Positions 25,501-32,716 of a DNA stretch of 64,000 bases are shown here, piece by piece. Position 1 is the stretch's first letter; each line of letters starts with the position of its first letter. This DNA comes from Dyella solisilvae (GTDB taxonomy: Bacteria; Pseudomonadota; Gammaproteobacteria; Xanthomonadales; Rhodanobacteraceae). The stretch is from positions 214,484-278,483 of the forward strand of contig NZ_QQSY01000003.1 in assembly GCF_003351225.1 (NCBI RefSeq), written 5' to 3'. The notes under the pieces were generated by a model. That model was given only the letters and a program-made list of their open reading frames with translations. It was not told where the DNA came from and made no database searches. Position numbers and translations under genes: made by a program.

Positions 25501-26601
25501 ACAGCGGCGGTCTCCTCGGGCATGTCTCAGGTCAGCGCCATGGCGGTGAACTACGACTCGGCAGCCATGGACAGCGTCACCCTGGGTGGAGCCAGCGGCA
25601 CGACGATCCACAACGTCGCCGCTGGCGTCGCCAGCACCGACGCGGTGAACATGGGCCAGCTCAATGCGCTGAGCGCCCTGGAGAACCAGGACATGCAGGC
25701 GATCACCACGCTCAACGGCGCGATGACCACCGTGCAGAACTCCCTCACGACGCTGCAGTCGAACGTTTCCGGCGGGATGATGCCGTCGACGATCGCGATC
25801 GATGGCACTAACGGTGCGTCGGTGCAGACCAACTCGGGCGATATCGCGATCGGCAATGGCGCGAAGACTGGCGGCGCGATGGGTACCGCCATCGGCGGCA
25901 GCGCTTATGCCGCTGGTCCGCACGACACTGCGATTGGCGGCAACGCCAAGGTGAATGCGGACGGCAGCACGGCTGTCGGCGCGAACACCACCATTTCCGC
26001 CGCAGCGACCAATGCTGTCGCGGTGGGTGAGAGCGCGTCGGTGACGGCCGCCTCGGGTACGGCGATTGGCCAGGCCGCGTCTGTCACCGCCAACAACTCG
26101 GTGGCCCTGGGCCAGGGTTCGGTGGCCGATACCGCCAACACGGTGTCGGTCGGTTCGGCGACCAACCAGCGTCAGATCACCAACGTCGCTGCCGGTGTGA
26201 ACGCTACCGATGCCGCCAACGTCGGTCAGGTCTCGAGCCAGGTGGCTTCGGCGTTGCAGACCGCGAAGTCCTATACGGACGCCAGCGCCCAGCAGACCAT
26301 CAACGCCGCCAACGCGTACACCAACCAGCAGTTGAGCAAGGTGAACGACCAGTTCCAGCAGGTCGACAAGCGCATCCATGAGGAAGGCGCCATGAGCGCT
26401 GCGTCGACCCAGATGGCCATCAACGCGGCGGGCGCCACCGGCATCGGTCGCCTCGCAGCGGGCGTGGGCGTGGAATCGGGCCGTTCGGCACTCTCGGTGG
26501 GTTATGCGGCGCCGCTGGGTAGCCGCATGCACGTCAGCGTGGGCGCCACGGCCAGCAGTTCGCAGACCTCGGTTGGCGCCGGCCTCGGCGTGGATCTGTA
26601 A
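22579..26601 (+). CDS. YadA-like trimeric autotransporter adhesin
   Basis: 1340 residues. Starts with the extended signal (ESPR; MNKIHSKIWSKSLNATVV, SELAKANGK) typical of very large type V proteins, then a hydrophobic core ending SATAADA. Residues about 90-620 are YadA-type head repeats with recurring AIG-x-x-A-x-A-xG units. About 620-1050 are neck/stalk repeats containing TDAVNVSQM, including tandem 55-residue units. Another head-like block (1060-1190), a coiled stalk (AKSYTDASAQQTINAAN) and the C-terminal four-strand YadA anchor (last 60-70 residues) complete it. It should form outer-membrane trimers for attachment and biofilm. Ribosome-site spacing is ordinary. A stem-loop follows the stop. 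Confidence 0.95.
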   Translation: MNKIHSKIWSKSLNATVVASELAKANGKGGSARRVRCGAAALSLAIGMALSATSATAADAPATQQVTTQASGPLPDGNGVVYFSADGANDGSDNALSLGANSTAGGALSTALGTESTALGYNSYANDDYSTAVGGNAAAFGVGSSAIGHSAFTGADYATAIGYGAGATNMYAIAVGSNAQSTGRSSVALGGIAVDTSGNAEVFDASGNPQSAAATGDLSTAIGASAVASGQAAVALGIGTQSSGASSIAIGDSATAAGDYSIAMGPAAVASGTAGTAIGYAAVAQGNGGTAIGYAAQASGLESIANGYQAVASGSGGIAIGPNSTASGGTAIAMGYQSVASGDQSIAIGTYSFAYGGADTAVGFNAITAGNSEVALGNFADAEGRYSIAVGVYSQVLGNYSTGVGYNSSANGQYSTVMGNWATQVGYQDAAGNQYYYNNGTAIGSNASVAASGTALGYGASAGKNDVSIGASSSVYNFSAGYNFPTAPQNYMPSNSVAIGTSASVMTPSNLAGTTTQVSSAVALGYLAQASASKSVAVGASAIVQTPNPSAATSLLTNEVALGYSANVAASNSMALGAGARVLTPTGAANPVTNAVALGTNAVAEVSNTVSVGNDGTQGGTAFTSRITNVTAGTADTDAVNVSQMKASGLIDSSGNPQVAVTYTDATRTAVTLGDGATPVKMSNVAAGTAATDAVNVSQMHASGLIDSSGNPQVAVTYTDATRTAVTLGDGATPVKMSNVAAGTAATDAVNVSQMQASGLIDSSGNPQMAVTYTDATRTAVTLGDGATPVKMSNVAAGTAATDAVNVSQMQASGLIDTSGNALAAVTYTDATRTAVTLGDGVTPVKLSNVAAGTQATDAVNLSQLNSAVSSSASQVSAMAVNYDTAGKDSVTLGGANGTTLHNVAAGVASTDAVNVSQMQASGLIDNNGNAQVAVTYTDPTRTAVTLGNGTTPVKLSNVADGTQTTDAVNLGQLTAAVSSGMSQVSAMAVNYDSAAMDSVTLGGASGTTIHNVAAGVASTDAVNMGQLNALSALENQDMQAITTLNGAMTTVQNSLTTLQSNVSGGMMPSTIAIDGTNGASVQTNSGDIAIGNGAKTGGAMGTAIGGSAYAAGPHDTAIGGNAKVNADGSTAVGANTTISAAATNAVAVGESASVTAASGTAIGQAASVTANNSVALGQGSVADTANTVSVGSATNQRQITNVAAGVNATDAANVGQVSSQVASALQTAKSYTDASAQQTINAANAYTNQQLSKVNDQFQQVDKRIHEEGAMSAASTQMAINAAGATGIGRLAAGVGVESGRSALSVGYAAPLGSRMHVSVGATASSSQTSVGAGLGVDL
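24517..25176 (+). repeat. four tandem 165-bp repeats in the adhesin stalk
   Basis: Unit starts at 24517, 24682, 24847 and 25012, exactly 165 bp (55 codons) apart. The first three are nearly identical; the fourth has drifted and further partial units follow at about 25337. In-frame gain or loss of units would change stalk length without breaking the gene. Confidence 0.9.
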
Positions 26602-26616
26602 GTAGTAGGGGAGTGT

Positions 26617-26644
26617 GGCCGGCATGGCTTCTGCCGTGCCGGCC
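26617..26644 (+). terminator. hairpin after the adhesin gene
   Basis: GGCCGGCATGGC, loop TTCT, GCCGTGCCGGCC; one wobble pair. Begins 15 bases after the stop; no T tract. Confidence 0.65.
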
Positions 26645-27052
26645 CATTCCGCAAGCAACACCCTGGATCGTTGTCCTGATTGGCGTCGTGTAAACCATAG
26701 TCTCTGTGCGCCGTTTCAGGGATGGCTCGATTTTCAAGCGGCGCGGCGGCCAGGGGTCTTTGAATGAGTGCGACTGCGATGAAGTCGCTGCGGCACGATT
26801 CGTCTCGAAGAGAATGTTTCGTCGCCGCTTGTCCAATCACAGCATTGTGCCGCCAGCGACTTGAGTCGCGCGAAGGTTATTGCGGCCACTAGTTGACGTG
26901 TCACCGTGCTGGCGTGACTGCCCTGGAAGGGCGTCACGACGCATGAAATGCTGCGGGCCCCGATCGGGCTGAACATCTGGCGGCAGGTGCTTTCAACTCC
27001 TTTCTCGACAGGTCCGTTTTCTACCCTTTGGCGGACCTTCTTTTTGACGTAA
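26645..27052. other. intergenic, repeat-derived hairpin near right end
   Basis: No gene. At 27010-27038 AGGTCCG and CGGACCT pair across 15 bases, followed by TCTTTTT. This is a terminator-like element related to the dispersed GTCCGC repeats and lies only 14 bases before the next ATG. Confidence 0.5.
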
Positions 27053-27301
27053 ATGCTTTTCCACCAGTCGATGAACATCATGCAGTTAGCTAAGAAAGAC
27101 GAGGTACTCCGTCCGGCGATATATGGTGGGATCGGACTGCTCTGCGCACTCTGCGGCTTTGGACTCGTCGTCCTGGCGTCGCACTTCGGATTCCGTCCAC
27201 TGGTGGACGTTGGGGCCATGATCGTGGTCGGCGGGCTTGCTGGTGGTTTGATGTCCATCCTCTGGGGATGGATCAGCCTGTTTTGGCGCCAGCGCGGTTA
27301 G
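27053..27301 (+). CDS. small two-helix membrane protein
   Basis: Up to 82 residues. Two transmembrane helices (IYGGIGLLCALCGFGLVVLA and GAMIVVGGLAGGLMSILWG) joined by a short loop (SHFGFRPLVD), with a charged N-terminus (LAKKDEVLRP). Start uncertain: ATG 27053 follows a terminator-like hairpin closely, and ATGs at 27074 or 27080 are alternatives; none has a good ribosome site. Unknown family. A zinc-ribbon gene follows on the same strand. Confidence 0.5.
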   Translation: MLFHQSMNIMQLAKKDEVLRPAIYGGIGLLCALCGFGLVVLASHFGFRPLVDVGAMIVVGGLAGGLMSILWGWISLFWRQRG

Positions 27302-27391
27302 TTCCAGCGCGAGCTTCGCCGGAAGTTCGATCGAGTTTCGGAAGAGTCCCGTTCCGAGCCGAAGCAGTCCTTACGGGACCAAGGTGGCAGT

Positions 27392-27763
27392 ATGAAGTGT
27401 GACAGGTGTGGGGCGCCCATCTGGCGCGTCGCAACGAAGCTGGGGTCGTTGGAGACGTGGGAGTGCGTCCAATGTGGCGCCCGTATTCCCATCGGCGCCA
27501 ACGAGTCAGGCCGGGGTGATTCGGTTCCCAGCGACTCGCTTCATCTGTCTGAGCTGCAAGGCGCCTGGTTGTTGATGCCGTCGCAGGAACGAGTGCAGCG
27601 AGCTGAAGCGCTCCTGCCAAATATGGAACGGCTTACGCTTGCCCAGCACCTCCGGCGCTATCTCGACAAGGCGGGATTCTCGCTTGGAAGAATCAGCAGT
27701 GCCGACAGGCAGGAGACTGTCCGCGAGCTTGGGGATGTGGGAATAGAGATCCTGGGCGACTGA
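27392..27763 (+). CDS. zinc-ribbon hypothetical protein
   Basis: 123 residues from ATG 27392. N-terminal zinc ribbon with two CxxC knuckles (CDRCGAPIW and CVQCGARI, about residues 3-29), a linker, and a helical C-terminal half (ERVQRAEALLPNMERLTLAQHLRRYL). No signal peptide. Likely a small cytoplasmic zinc-binding protein; no family name recognised. A degraded dispersed repeat (27767-27792) follows the stop. Confidence 0.6.
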   Translation: MKCDRCGAPIWRVATKLGSLETWECVQCGARIPIGANESGRGDSVPSDSLHLSELQGAWLLMPSQERVQRAEALLPNMERLTLAQHLRRYLDKAGFSLGRISSADRQETVRELGDVGIEILGD

Positions 27764-27828
27764 ATCGCTCTGCCTCCGACCCGAGGCCGACCGTTGTCTG
27801 CACCGCTTTTTAATTGCCTTTGGCCCTC

Positions 27829-27865
27829 TTGACGGGTCTTTATATTTCTATAATTCTAGAAATAT
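27829..27865 (+). promoter_or_regulatory. arsR promoter/operator overlapping the start codon
   Basis: A perfect TATAAT (27849-27854) lies 9 bases before the ATG at 27864; TTGACG (27829-27834) is upstream but with a short 14-base spacing. The palindrome ATATTTCTA/TAGAAATAT (27842-27865, 6-base centre) covers the -10 box and the first bases of the start codon, the expected position for autorepression. Transcription should start 0-5 bases before the ATG, so the mRNA is probably leaderless. Confidence 0.7.
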
Positions 27866-28226
27866 GAAATCACCTGATGCGCTGGCTTGTCTCAACGCCC
27901 TGGCCCAAGAGCACCGCCTAAATCTCTATCGCCTGTTAGTCCAGGCGGGTAACGAAGGGATGGCGGTCGGGGAGCTTGCGGAAGCTACTGGCCTACCAGG
28001 GGCGACGCTAACCAACCATCTCCACATCCTGCGGCGCGCAGGCATGGTGAGCGACGAGCGCCAGGGCAGAGTCATTCAATGTCGCGCGAACTACGCGCAA
28101 ATGAATGCCCTTCTCGGGTTCCTCACCGAGAACTGTTGCGCGGGAACGGTCACGGCGAATTGCTGTGAGACCTCGACCTTGTGCGCCCCAACGAAAAAGT
28201 CAACTCGCAAGGTGTCGCCGCGATGA
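27864..28226 (+). CDS. arsR: ArsR-family arsenic-responsive repressor
   Basis: 120 residues. Winged-helix fold: helix-turn-helix at about 35-60 (VGELAEATGLPGATLTNHL, HILRRAGMV) and wing SDERQGRVIQCRANY. It lacks the ELCVCDL metal site in helix 3 of classic ArsR and instead has a C-terminal cysteine cluster (Cys91, 92, 100, 101, 107), like the As(III) site reported for Acidithiobacillus-type ArsR. It should leave its operator when arsenite binds. First gene of a tight operon: its TGA overlaps the arsC ATG by four bases. The start codon lies within its own operator. Confidence 0.9.
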   Translation: MKSPDALACLNALAQEHRLNLYRLLVQAGNEGMAVGELAEATGLPGATLTNHLHILRRAGMVSDERQGRVIQCRANYAQMNALLGFLTENCCAGTVTANCCETSTLCAPTKKSTRKVSPR

Positions 28227-28606
28227 AGCGTGTGCTTTTTGTGTGTGTCGAAAACTCGAATCGAAGCCAGATGGCTGAGGCTTTCGCGCACATTTATGGC
28301 GGTAACGACATTGAGGCATTCAGCGCCGGCTCGCGACCGTCCGGCGTCATCAATCCCAAGGCCATTCGGTTCATGGGTGAAGTCGGGTATGACCTCGCGC
28401 AACATGCATCTAAGTCACTGGATGATATTCAGGGCGAGTTCGATGCTGTTGTCACCATGGGCTGCGGTGACCAATGCCCCTGGGTGCCAGCAAAAGTTCG
28501 TGAGGACTGGGCACTGCCCGATCCCAAGCACATGGAAGACGACGCCTATCGATGCGTGCGAGACGAGATTGCTGCACGTGTTCGCAATCTGGTTGCGAGG
28601 CTCTAA
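28223..28606 (+). CDS. arsC: arsenate reductase, low-molecular-weight phosphatase family
   Basis: 127 residues. Reduces arsenate to arsenite in the cytoplasm. The phosphatase-like P-loop CX5R is Cys8-VENSN-Arg14, followed by the SQMAEA helix. A redox pair Cys81/Cys85 (MGCGDQCPW) and the DWALPDP acid motif are present, so this is the thioredoxin-coupled type rather than the glutaredoxin type. ATG 28223 overlaps the end of arsR, indicating coupling; a GTG at 28181 would be inside arsR and is not favoured. The downstream channel gene overlaps by one base. Confidence 0.93.
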   Translation: MKRVLFVCVENSNRSQMAEAFAHIYGGNDIEAFSAGSRPSGVINPKAIRFMGEVGYDLAQHASKSLDDIQGEFDAVVTMGCGDQCPWVPAKVREDWALPDPKHMEDDAYRCVRDEIAARVRNLVARL

Positions 28607-29310
28607 TGAACCTTTGGCGCAAACTCCTCGCCGAATTTGTCGGCACCGGGCTTCTTCTTACCATCATCGTCGGCTCCGGGATCATGGCTGTCTTGCTCGC
28701 CGCCGGGAACGACGCTATCGCGCTGCTAGCCAACGCATCGGCGACAGCTGCCGGACTCTACGTTCTCATCACTCTGCTTGGCCCCATTTCCGGCGCGCAC
28801 TTCAATCCGGTCGTCACGCTCGCAATGCGCTGGCAGGGTGAGCTAACCAATGGCGAAGCCATGGGCTATATCGTCGTCCAATGCGTGGCGGCGATCGCAG
28901 GCGTCATGCTTACGCACGCCATGTTTGGCATGCCCTTGGTGCAGGTTGGGATTCATGCACGGACGGGAGCGGCGCTCTGGATCAGCGAGGGATTGGCCAC
29001 CTTTGGACTGCTGGTAACTATTCTCCTCGGGCGCGTCCACCGACCCGGCGCCGTGCCGATCCTTGTGGCTGCCTACATTTTTTCGGCCTACTGGTTTACC
29101 GCGAGTACTTCGTTTGCAAACCCGGCGGTCACGCTGGCGCGCTCGTTGACCCAGACGTTCTCGGGTATCCGCCCAGAGGATGTTGCGGCATTTGTGGTCG
29201 CTCAGATTGCCGGCGGTGTTGTGGGGATGGCCGTCGCCTGCGGATTCGTGGCGCACGATCGACGGACCTCTCCAAAGTCAAATTCAGCGGTGACACCAGC
29301 CTCGCGCTGA
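28606..29310 (+). CDS. aqpS: aquaglyceroporin-type channel, likely arsenite exit channel
   Basis: 234 residues, six transmembrane helices and two half-helices. The two pore motifs are HFNPVVT (NPV instead of NPA) and SFANPAVT. Members of this MIP subgroup encoded in ars operons (AqpS of Sinorhizobium) let arsenite formed by ArsC leave the cell by diffusion, replacing ArsB or Acr3 pumps. Starts one base inside the arsC stop (TAATG). Last gene of the operon; no arsB, acr3 or arsH is found nearby. Symbol assigned by analogy with the rhizobial operon. Confidence 0.85.
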   Translation: MNLWRKLLAEFVGTGLLLTIIVGSGIMAVLLAAGNDAIALLANASATAAGLYVLITLLGPISGAHFNPVVTLAMRWQGELTNGEAMGYIVVQCVAAIAGVMLTHAMFGMPLVQVGIHARTGAALWISEGLATFGLLVTILLGRVHRPGAVPILVAAYIFSAYWFTASTSFANPAVTLARSLTQTFSGIRPEDVAAFVVAQIAGGVVGMAVACGFVAHDRRTSPKSNSAVTPASR

Positions 29311-29557
29311 TTGCTCCACTTTGCGCTACCGACCCGTCGCCAACACTTCCACCCAACGAACATTGGTGGGTTCTGAGCCAGCGAGGAGGAAAGAGACCTC
29401 TCTGTTCGGCGGCCCTAGAAATATTGGGCTTGAGTCAATCGCAGCGAGATTGGTGTGAAGAGACGGCGCGAGGGTGGACGCGCGTGATCCGAGGGTCTAA
29501 CGTCTCGATGTCAGTCCCCGCCACGCCCGGCGCGGTTCCGCCGGTCGGAGCCGCCGT
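29311..29557. other. intergenic, no gene seen
   Basis: Gap between the arsenic operon and the aspartic protease gene. Frames crossing it are shadows. No clear promoter boxes. Confidence 0.4.
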
Positions 29558-30772
29558 ATGTCACACCTCCATCTGCCGCGCGTTGCGTGCGAAACCATCG
29601 CTCCCTTCGCGCTTGGCCTGTGCGCCATCGCCTTGTCAGTCACTTCGGCTGCGTCCGATGAGTCCATTCCGTTCCGCTTCGAGGATCTGCGAGCCTACGT
29701 GCCGGTGACGGTTGGCACGCAGAGCGGCGAGTTTGTGCTCGACACCGGCGCCAACGAGGTGATGATCGATACGGTCACCGCCAACGACCTGGGGATGCGT
29801 GCGACCTCTGTGCACGAGGAGCGCGGCGCGGGCAGGGGCAGCTTGCCGACGGGCGATGGCGGCGGTGTGTCCCTTTCGGTTGGGAGCGTTCCGCTGAAGG
29901 TCGACTCTGCCGGCGTTGCCCCGATCAACCGGGTCCTAAGACCGTACAACGGACTCGACATCAAGGGCGTCATCGGGGCGCCGTTCTTCATGGAACACGT
30001 GGTCGAAATCGATTTCGCCACGCGCAAGCTCGTCCTGCACGACCCTGCGAGCTTCGCCTATCACGGGTCTGGCGTGCGCCTGCCGTTCCAGTTCGTGGAC
30101 GGTGACCCCGTCGTCCAGGGGCAGCTTGTCCTCGGGGACGGGGCCCGCCTGCCTTTGCGACTGCTGATCGACCTTGGGGCCAAAGCCGACCTGTTGGTCG
30201 CTGCGCCCTTCGTCAAGGATCACCAACTCCTGATCCGGATGGGGCCGACGGTGATCGAGCCGCTGGGCGCGGGCGTGGGCGGGGAGACCCGGTACGCGTT
30301 CGCGAGGCTCGCCGGACTGAAGGTGGGCAACGACCTTGCCGGCGCCGACCTGATTGCCGGGCTGTCGGTGAACGGGACTTTGCGTGGCGGCGACTACGAT
30401 GCGCTGCTGGGCGCAGGATTCCTGCAGCGGTATCGCGTGTTCGTCGACTATCCGCACCAGACGATGATCCTTGAGCCACGCGAGCCGATGCCGGCCACAA
30501 GCTTCGACCGGAGCGGCGCCTTCCTCGTCGCAAGTGGCGAGAAGCTCGACAACATCGTCGTCCACGAGGTGGTCGCCGGGTCTCCCGCGGATGAGGCGGG
30601 GGTTCGCAGTGGCGACGTCATCGAGGCCGTGGATGGCCGTGACGTGCGCGACCTGAGGATATGGGACACACGCAAGGCGCTCTCGGCGCCGGGAGAGAGA
30701 ATTGTGACGTTGACGCTACGGAGGAACGGGCGGAGCCTGTCGGTGCCCGTCAGGCTGAAAGACCTGATCTGA
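29558..30772 (+). CDS. exported retropepsin-like aspartic protease with PDZ domain
   Basis: 404 residues. Signal peptide (about 1-32), then a pepsin/retropepsin-like lobe with Asp62 in VLDTGANEVMID. A second lobe has LLIDLGAKADLL, where the usual DTG is DLG. A C-terminal PDZ domain (about 320-395; VVAGSPADEAGVRSGDVIEAVDG) should bind substrate tails. Retropepsin-like bacterial proteins with a PDZ are periplasmic proteases or peptide-binding proteins; the altered second motif leaves activity uncertain. The arsenic operon before it is unrelated. The ATG at 29558 has only a weak ribosome site; the leader is Pro/Arg-poor and hydrophobic as expected. Confidence 0.8.
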   Translation: MSHLHLPRVACETIAPFALGLCAIALSVTSAASDESIPFRFEDLRAYVPVTVGTQSGEFVLDTGANEVMIDTVTANDLGMRATSVHEERGAGRGSLPTGDGGGVSLSVGSVPLKVDSAGVAPINRVLRPYNGLDIKGVIGAPFFMEHVVEIDFATRKLVLHDPASFAYHGSGVRLPFQFVDGDPVVQGQLVLGDGARLPLRLLIDLGAKADLLVAAPFVKDHQLLIRMGPTVIEPLGAGVGGETRYAFARLAGLKVGNDLAGADLIAGLSVNGTLRGGDYDALLGAGFLQRYRVFVDYPHQTMILEPREPMPATSFDRSGAFLVASGEKLDNIVVHEVVAGSPADEAGVRSGDVIEAVDGRDVRDLRIWDTRKALSAPGERIVTLTLRRNGRSLSVPVRLKDLI

Positions 30773-31013
30773 CAGCGCGCCTCCGCATCGGCAGGTTTGC
30801 CGCGTTGAGTGTGCCTGGTTGCATGATCGACATCGCTTGCGGAGAGTGCGTTGAGTCGCCTGGTCGGTCCGGGAATTTTCAGTCCCTGCGGCGCCAGGCA
30901 GGAGAGGGCGAACGACCGGTGCTTGAGGCCGTGGCATGAAGAACGCTCACGAGCCAATCGGCGGCGTTCGTCAGTCTTGATGAGAAGTACGCGATCGGGC
31001 GGTGCCAAAAGAA

Positions 31014-31038
31014 AAGCCCGGCGCATCACCGGGCTTTC
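31014..31038 (-). terminator. Rho-independent terminator of the minus-strand zinc-ribbon gene
   Basis: AAAGCCCGG, 7-base loop, CCGGGCTTT; on the minus strand it is followed by TTCTTTTGG. It lies 20 bases past that gene's stop and can also act on the plus strand. Confidence 0.75.
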
Positions 31039-31057
31039 GCTTTCGCGTGGCGAAGTT

Positions 31058-31312
31058 CTATGAGCGCCAGAGCGTCGTGCCGCAGGTCCGACAAATATGT
31101 GTGCGTCCCGAACGGCTCCCGCGCCTATCGATGAGGATATTGGAGGCGTTGCACTTGTAGCAGCTGGGCGCGCCGCTTCCATGCCTGGCGGTGGGGTGCA
31201 TGGCCCGATATTGCTCGAGTGTGGGCAGCTGGCGAAGACGATAATAGGCGCCGGCGACAATGACGACGAGGACGGCGGCGACGCCGTACGCAATTAGCTC
31301 AATAGTCGACAT
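31058..31312 (-). CDS. membrane-anchored zinc-ribbon protein
   Basis: 84 residues from ATG at 31312, with GAGG upstream. One N-terminal transmembrane helix (LIAYGVAAVLVVIVAGAYY), a short linker, then a C-terminal zinc ribbon with CYKC and CRTC knuckles (about 50-80; TLW end). Topology suggests an inner-membrane anchor with a cytoplasmic zinc ribbon. Unknown family; followed by a clear terminator. An exported-protein gene lies just upstream on the same strand. Confidence 0.65.
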   Translation of the reverse strand: MSTIELIAYGVAAVLVVIVAGAYYRLRQLPTLEQYRAMHPTARHGSGAPSCYKCNASNILIDRRGSRSGRTHICRTCGTTLWRS

Positions 31313-31334
31313 GACGTTTCCCTCGCGCCACGGG

Positions 31335-31766
31335 CTATGGGTGAGCAGCCTTCTGGGCGGCTGCTCGGTATTCGAGCACCTGTCCGATGGCCAGGTTGAC
31401 GTCAAAGTTCTTGATGGCTTCGTTGGCGGCGTCCGCCATGGCCTTGTTGGCGGTGTCCTGGCTCGGCGGGTTGTTATCCACGATCGTCTCGCTCTGTCCC
31501 TCGTCGCTGACGATGTTGTAGTCGGGGTCCATGATCCGGACGGATGCCCACCCGATGTTCTTGCCGCCCGAAATCACGGGCATGCCGGTCAAGGAGATGG
31601 CCAGGCGGTTCGCATTGACTGCGGCGCACTGGGCCTCCGGCATGGAAAGCCCGCCATGAGCATTGACGATCGCCCTGACTGCTCCCGATGCAACAAAGAC
31701 GACGTCGCAGGCGAGCGCCGGCGCCGCTGCCGCAAGCAGCGCCAGTCCAAATAGAACCCGTTTCAT
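31335..31766 (-). CDS. small exported protein with a probable disulfide
   Basis: 143 residues. Signal peptide MKRVLFGLALLAAAAPALA, cut before CDVVFV. The mature part has only two Cys (20 and 47), probably a disulfide. It shows a helix-strand pattern (VRAIVNAHGGL, GKNIGWASVRIMDPDYNIV) and a C-terminal helix (ANEAIKNFDVNLAIGQVLEYRAAAQ). Unknown function. Same strand as the membrane zinc-ribbon gene, 22 bases apart, so the two may be co-transcribed. Confidence 0.65.
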   Translation of the reverse strand: MKRVLFGLALLAAAAPALACDVVFVASGAVRAIVNAHGGLSMPEAQCAAVNANRLAISLTGMPVISGGKNIGWASVRIMDPDYNIVSDEGQSETIVDNNPPSQDTANKAMADAANEAIKNFDVNLAIGQVLEYRAAAQKAAHP

Positions 31767-32132
31767 GTTTTCCCCTGTGAGTGTTCAAGACCAGGACTCA
31801 GCCCGGCCCTCCACGAAGGTACGACAAGCGCCGTGGTAGCGCTAGCGTGGCGAAGCCTTGGCGTCCACGCGTCATCTCACAGAAACAATGAATCTCATGG
31901 CGGGCACGGTGCAGCCGTGCGTTGGGGACAGCCGACGTCCATACGAAGGGGGCTTCACGAGGCTCGCTTCCTGTCCGAAGGGGGAGTCAGCTGGGGAGTG
32001 GCATTCGGAATCCCCAAAACGCCGCATCAGTGTTCGTCGAAGTGTGGGCAACCGGAACGTTGGCGGAGATGTGCAGGTTCGATGCCTGTGGCGCGCATTT
32101 CTCCAGCCGTGCCCGGTCGTCAGCGCTGTCGC
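31767..32132. other. intergenic, no gene seen
   Basis: The plus-strand frame starting at 31833 crosses antisense to the next lipoprotein gene and lacks a ribosome site. Otherwise empty. Confidence 0.45.
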
Positions 32133-32474
32133 TCAGTGCTTGGTCTTGTCCTGCTTATGACAAACGCCCCGGAAGCCAATGACGTTGGCGGTGGATTCGG
32201 CAACCATGGCGCCGCTGTCACGATCCACGCTGACGGTTGCGCCCGGATGTTCCATGTAGAAGTGGATCGCGTTGGGCGTGATCTTCGCTGGATATTTGTC
32301 CACGCGTTGGTTTGGCGGGTCCACCAGGAAAGTGAAGGATGCGTGGGCGCCGCTGCTGTATGCCGCGTCGCATACGAGCGTAAATGCCTCCTTGGAAGGC
32401 TGGGAGGAATCGGCGCCCGAGCAGCCAGCGCAGCCAAGCGCACACAGAAACGCCATCGTTCTGATGAGTCGCAT
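32133..32474 (-). CDS. small putative lipoprotein
   Basis: 113 residues from ATG at 32474, with GGGAGGG just upstream. Signal MRLIRTMAFLCALGCAGCSG contains candidate lipobox cysteines (LGC, AGC). The mature domain has two more Cys (LVCDAAY and GVCHKQ) near its ends and a beta-rich middle (ASFTFLVDPP, IHFYMEHPGATVSVDR). No known family. Divergent from the TonB-domain lipoprotein. Confidence 0.65.
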   Translation of the reverse strand: MRLIRTMAFLCALGCAGCSGADSSQPSKEAFTLVCDAAYSSGAHASFTFLVDPPNQRVDKYPAKITPNAIHFYMEHPGATVSVDRDSGAMVAESTANVIGFRGVCHKQDKTKH

Positions 32475-32716
32475 ACGCCCTCCCGGTTCGCACCGGACAG
32501 AGAATAGCCTTTCCTTCGATCCCAATGCGAACTCGCCGTAGGTTATGGCCGGTACGACCGAGGTGGATCTATGGCCGAGGCCGAAGTGCAGCGAGGAAGG
32601 GCGCGGCCGAGGATTGGCGCGCCATTGGCTCCCGATCTGGAGCAGGCATGCTGCCGACTTGAAGCAGACATGTTCCTCGCTGATTATTTGCGCCCGTTTC
32701 GAATGATGAAGGTCTG

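Noticed and set aside
23995..26661. Long minus-strand frames opposite the adhesin (23995-25284 and 25327-26661)
   Set aside because: Repeat-derived shadows; the plus strand has the ESPR signal, YadA repeats and anchor.
31833..32507. 224-codon plus-strand frame
   Set aside because: Runs antisense to the lipoprotein gene at 32133-32474, which has a good ribosome site and lipobox; the frame has no domain.
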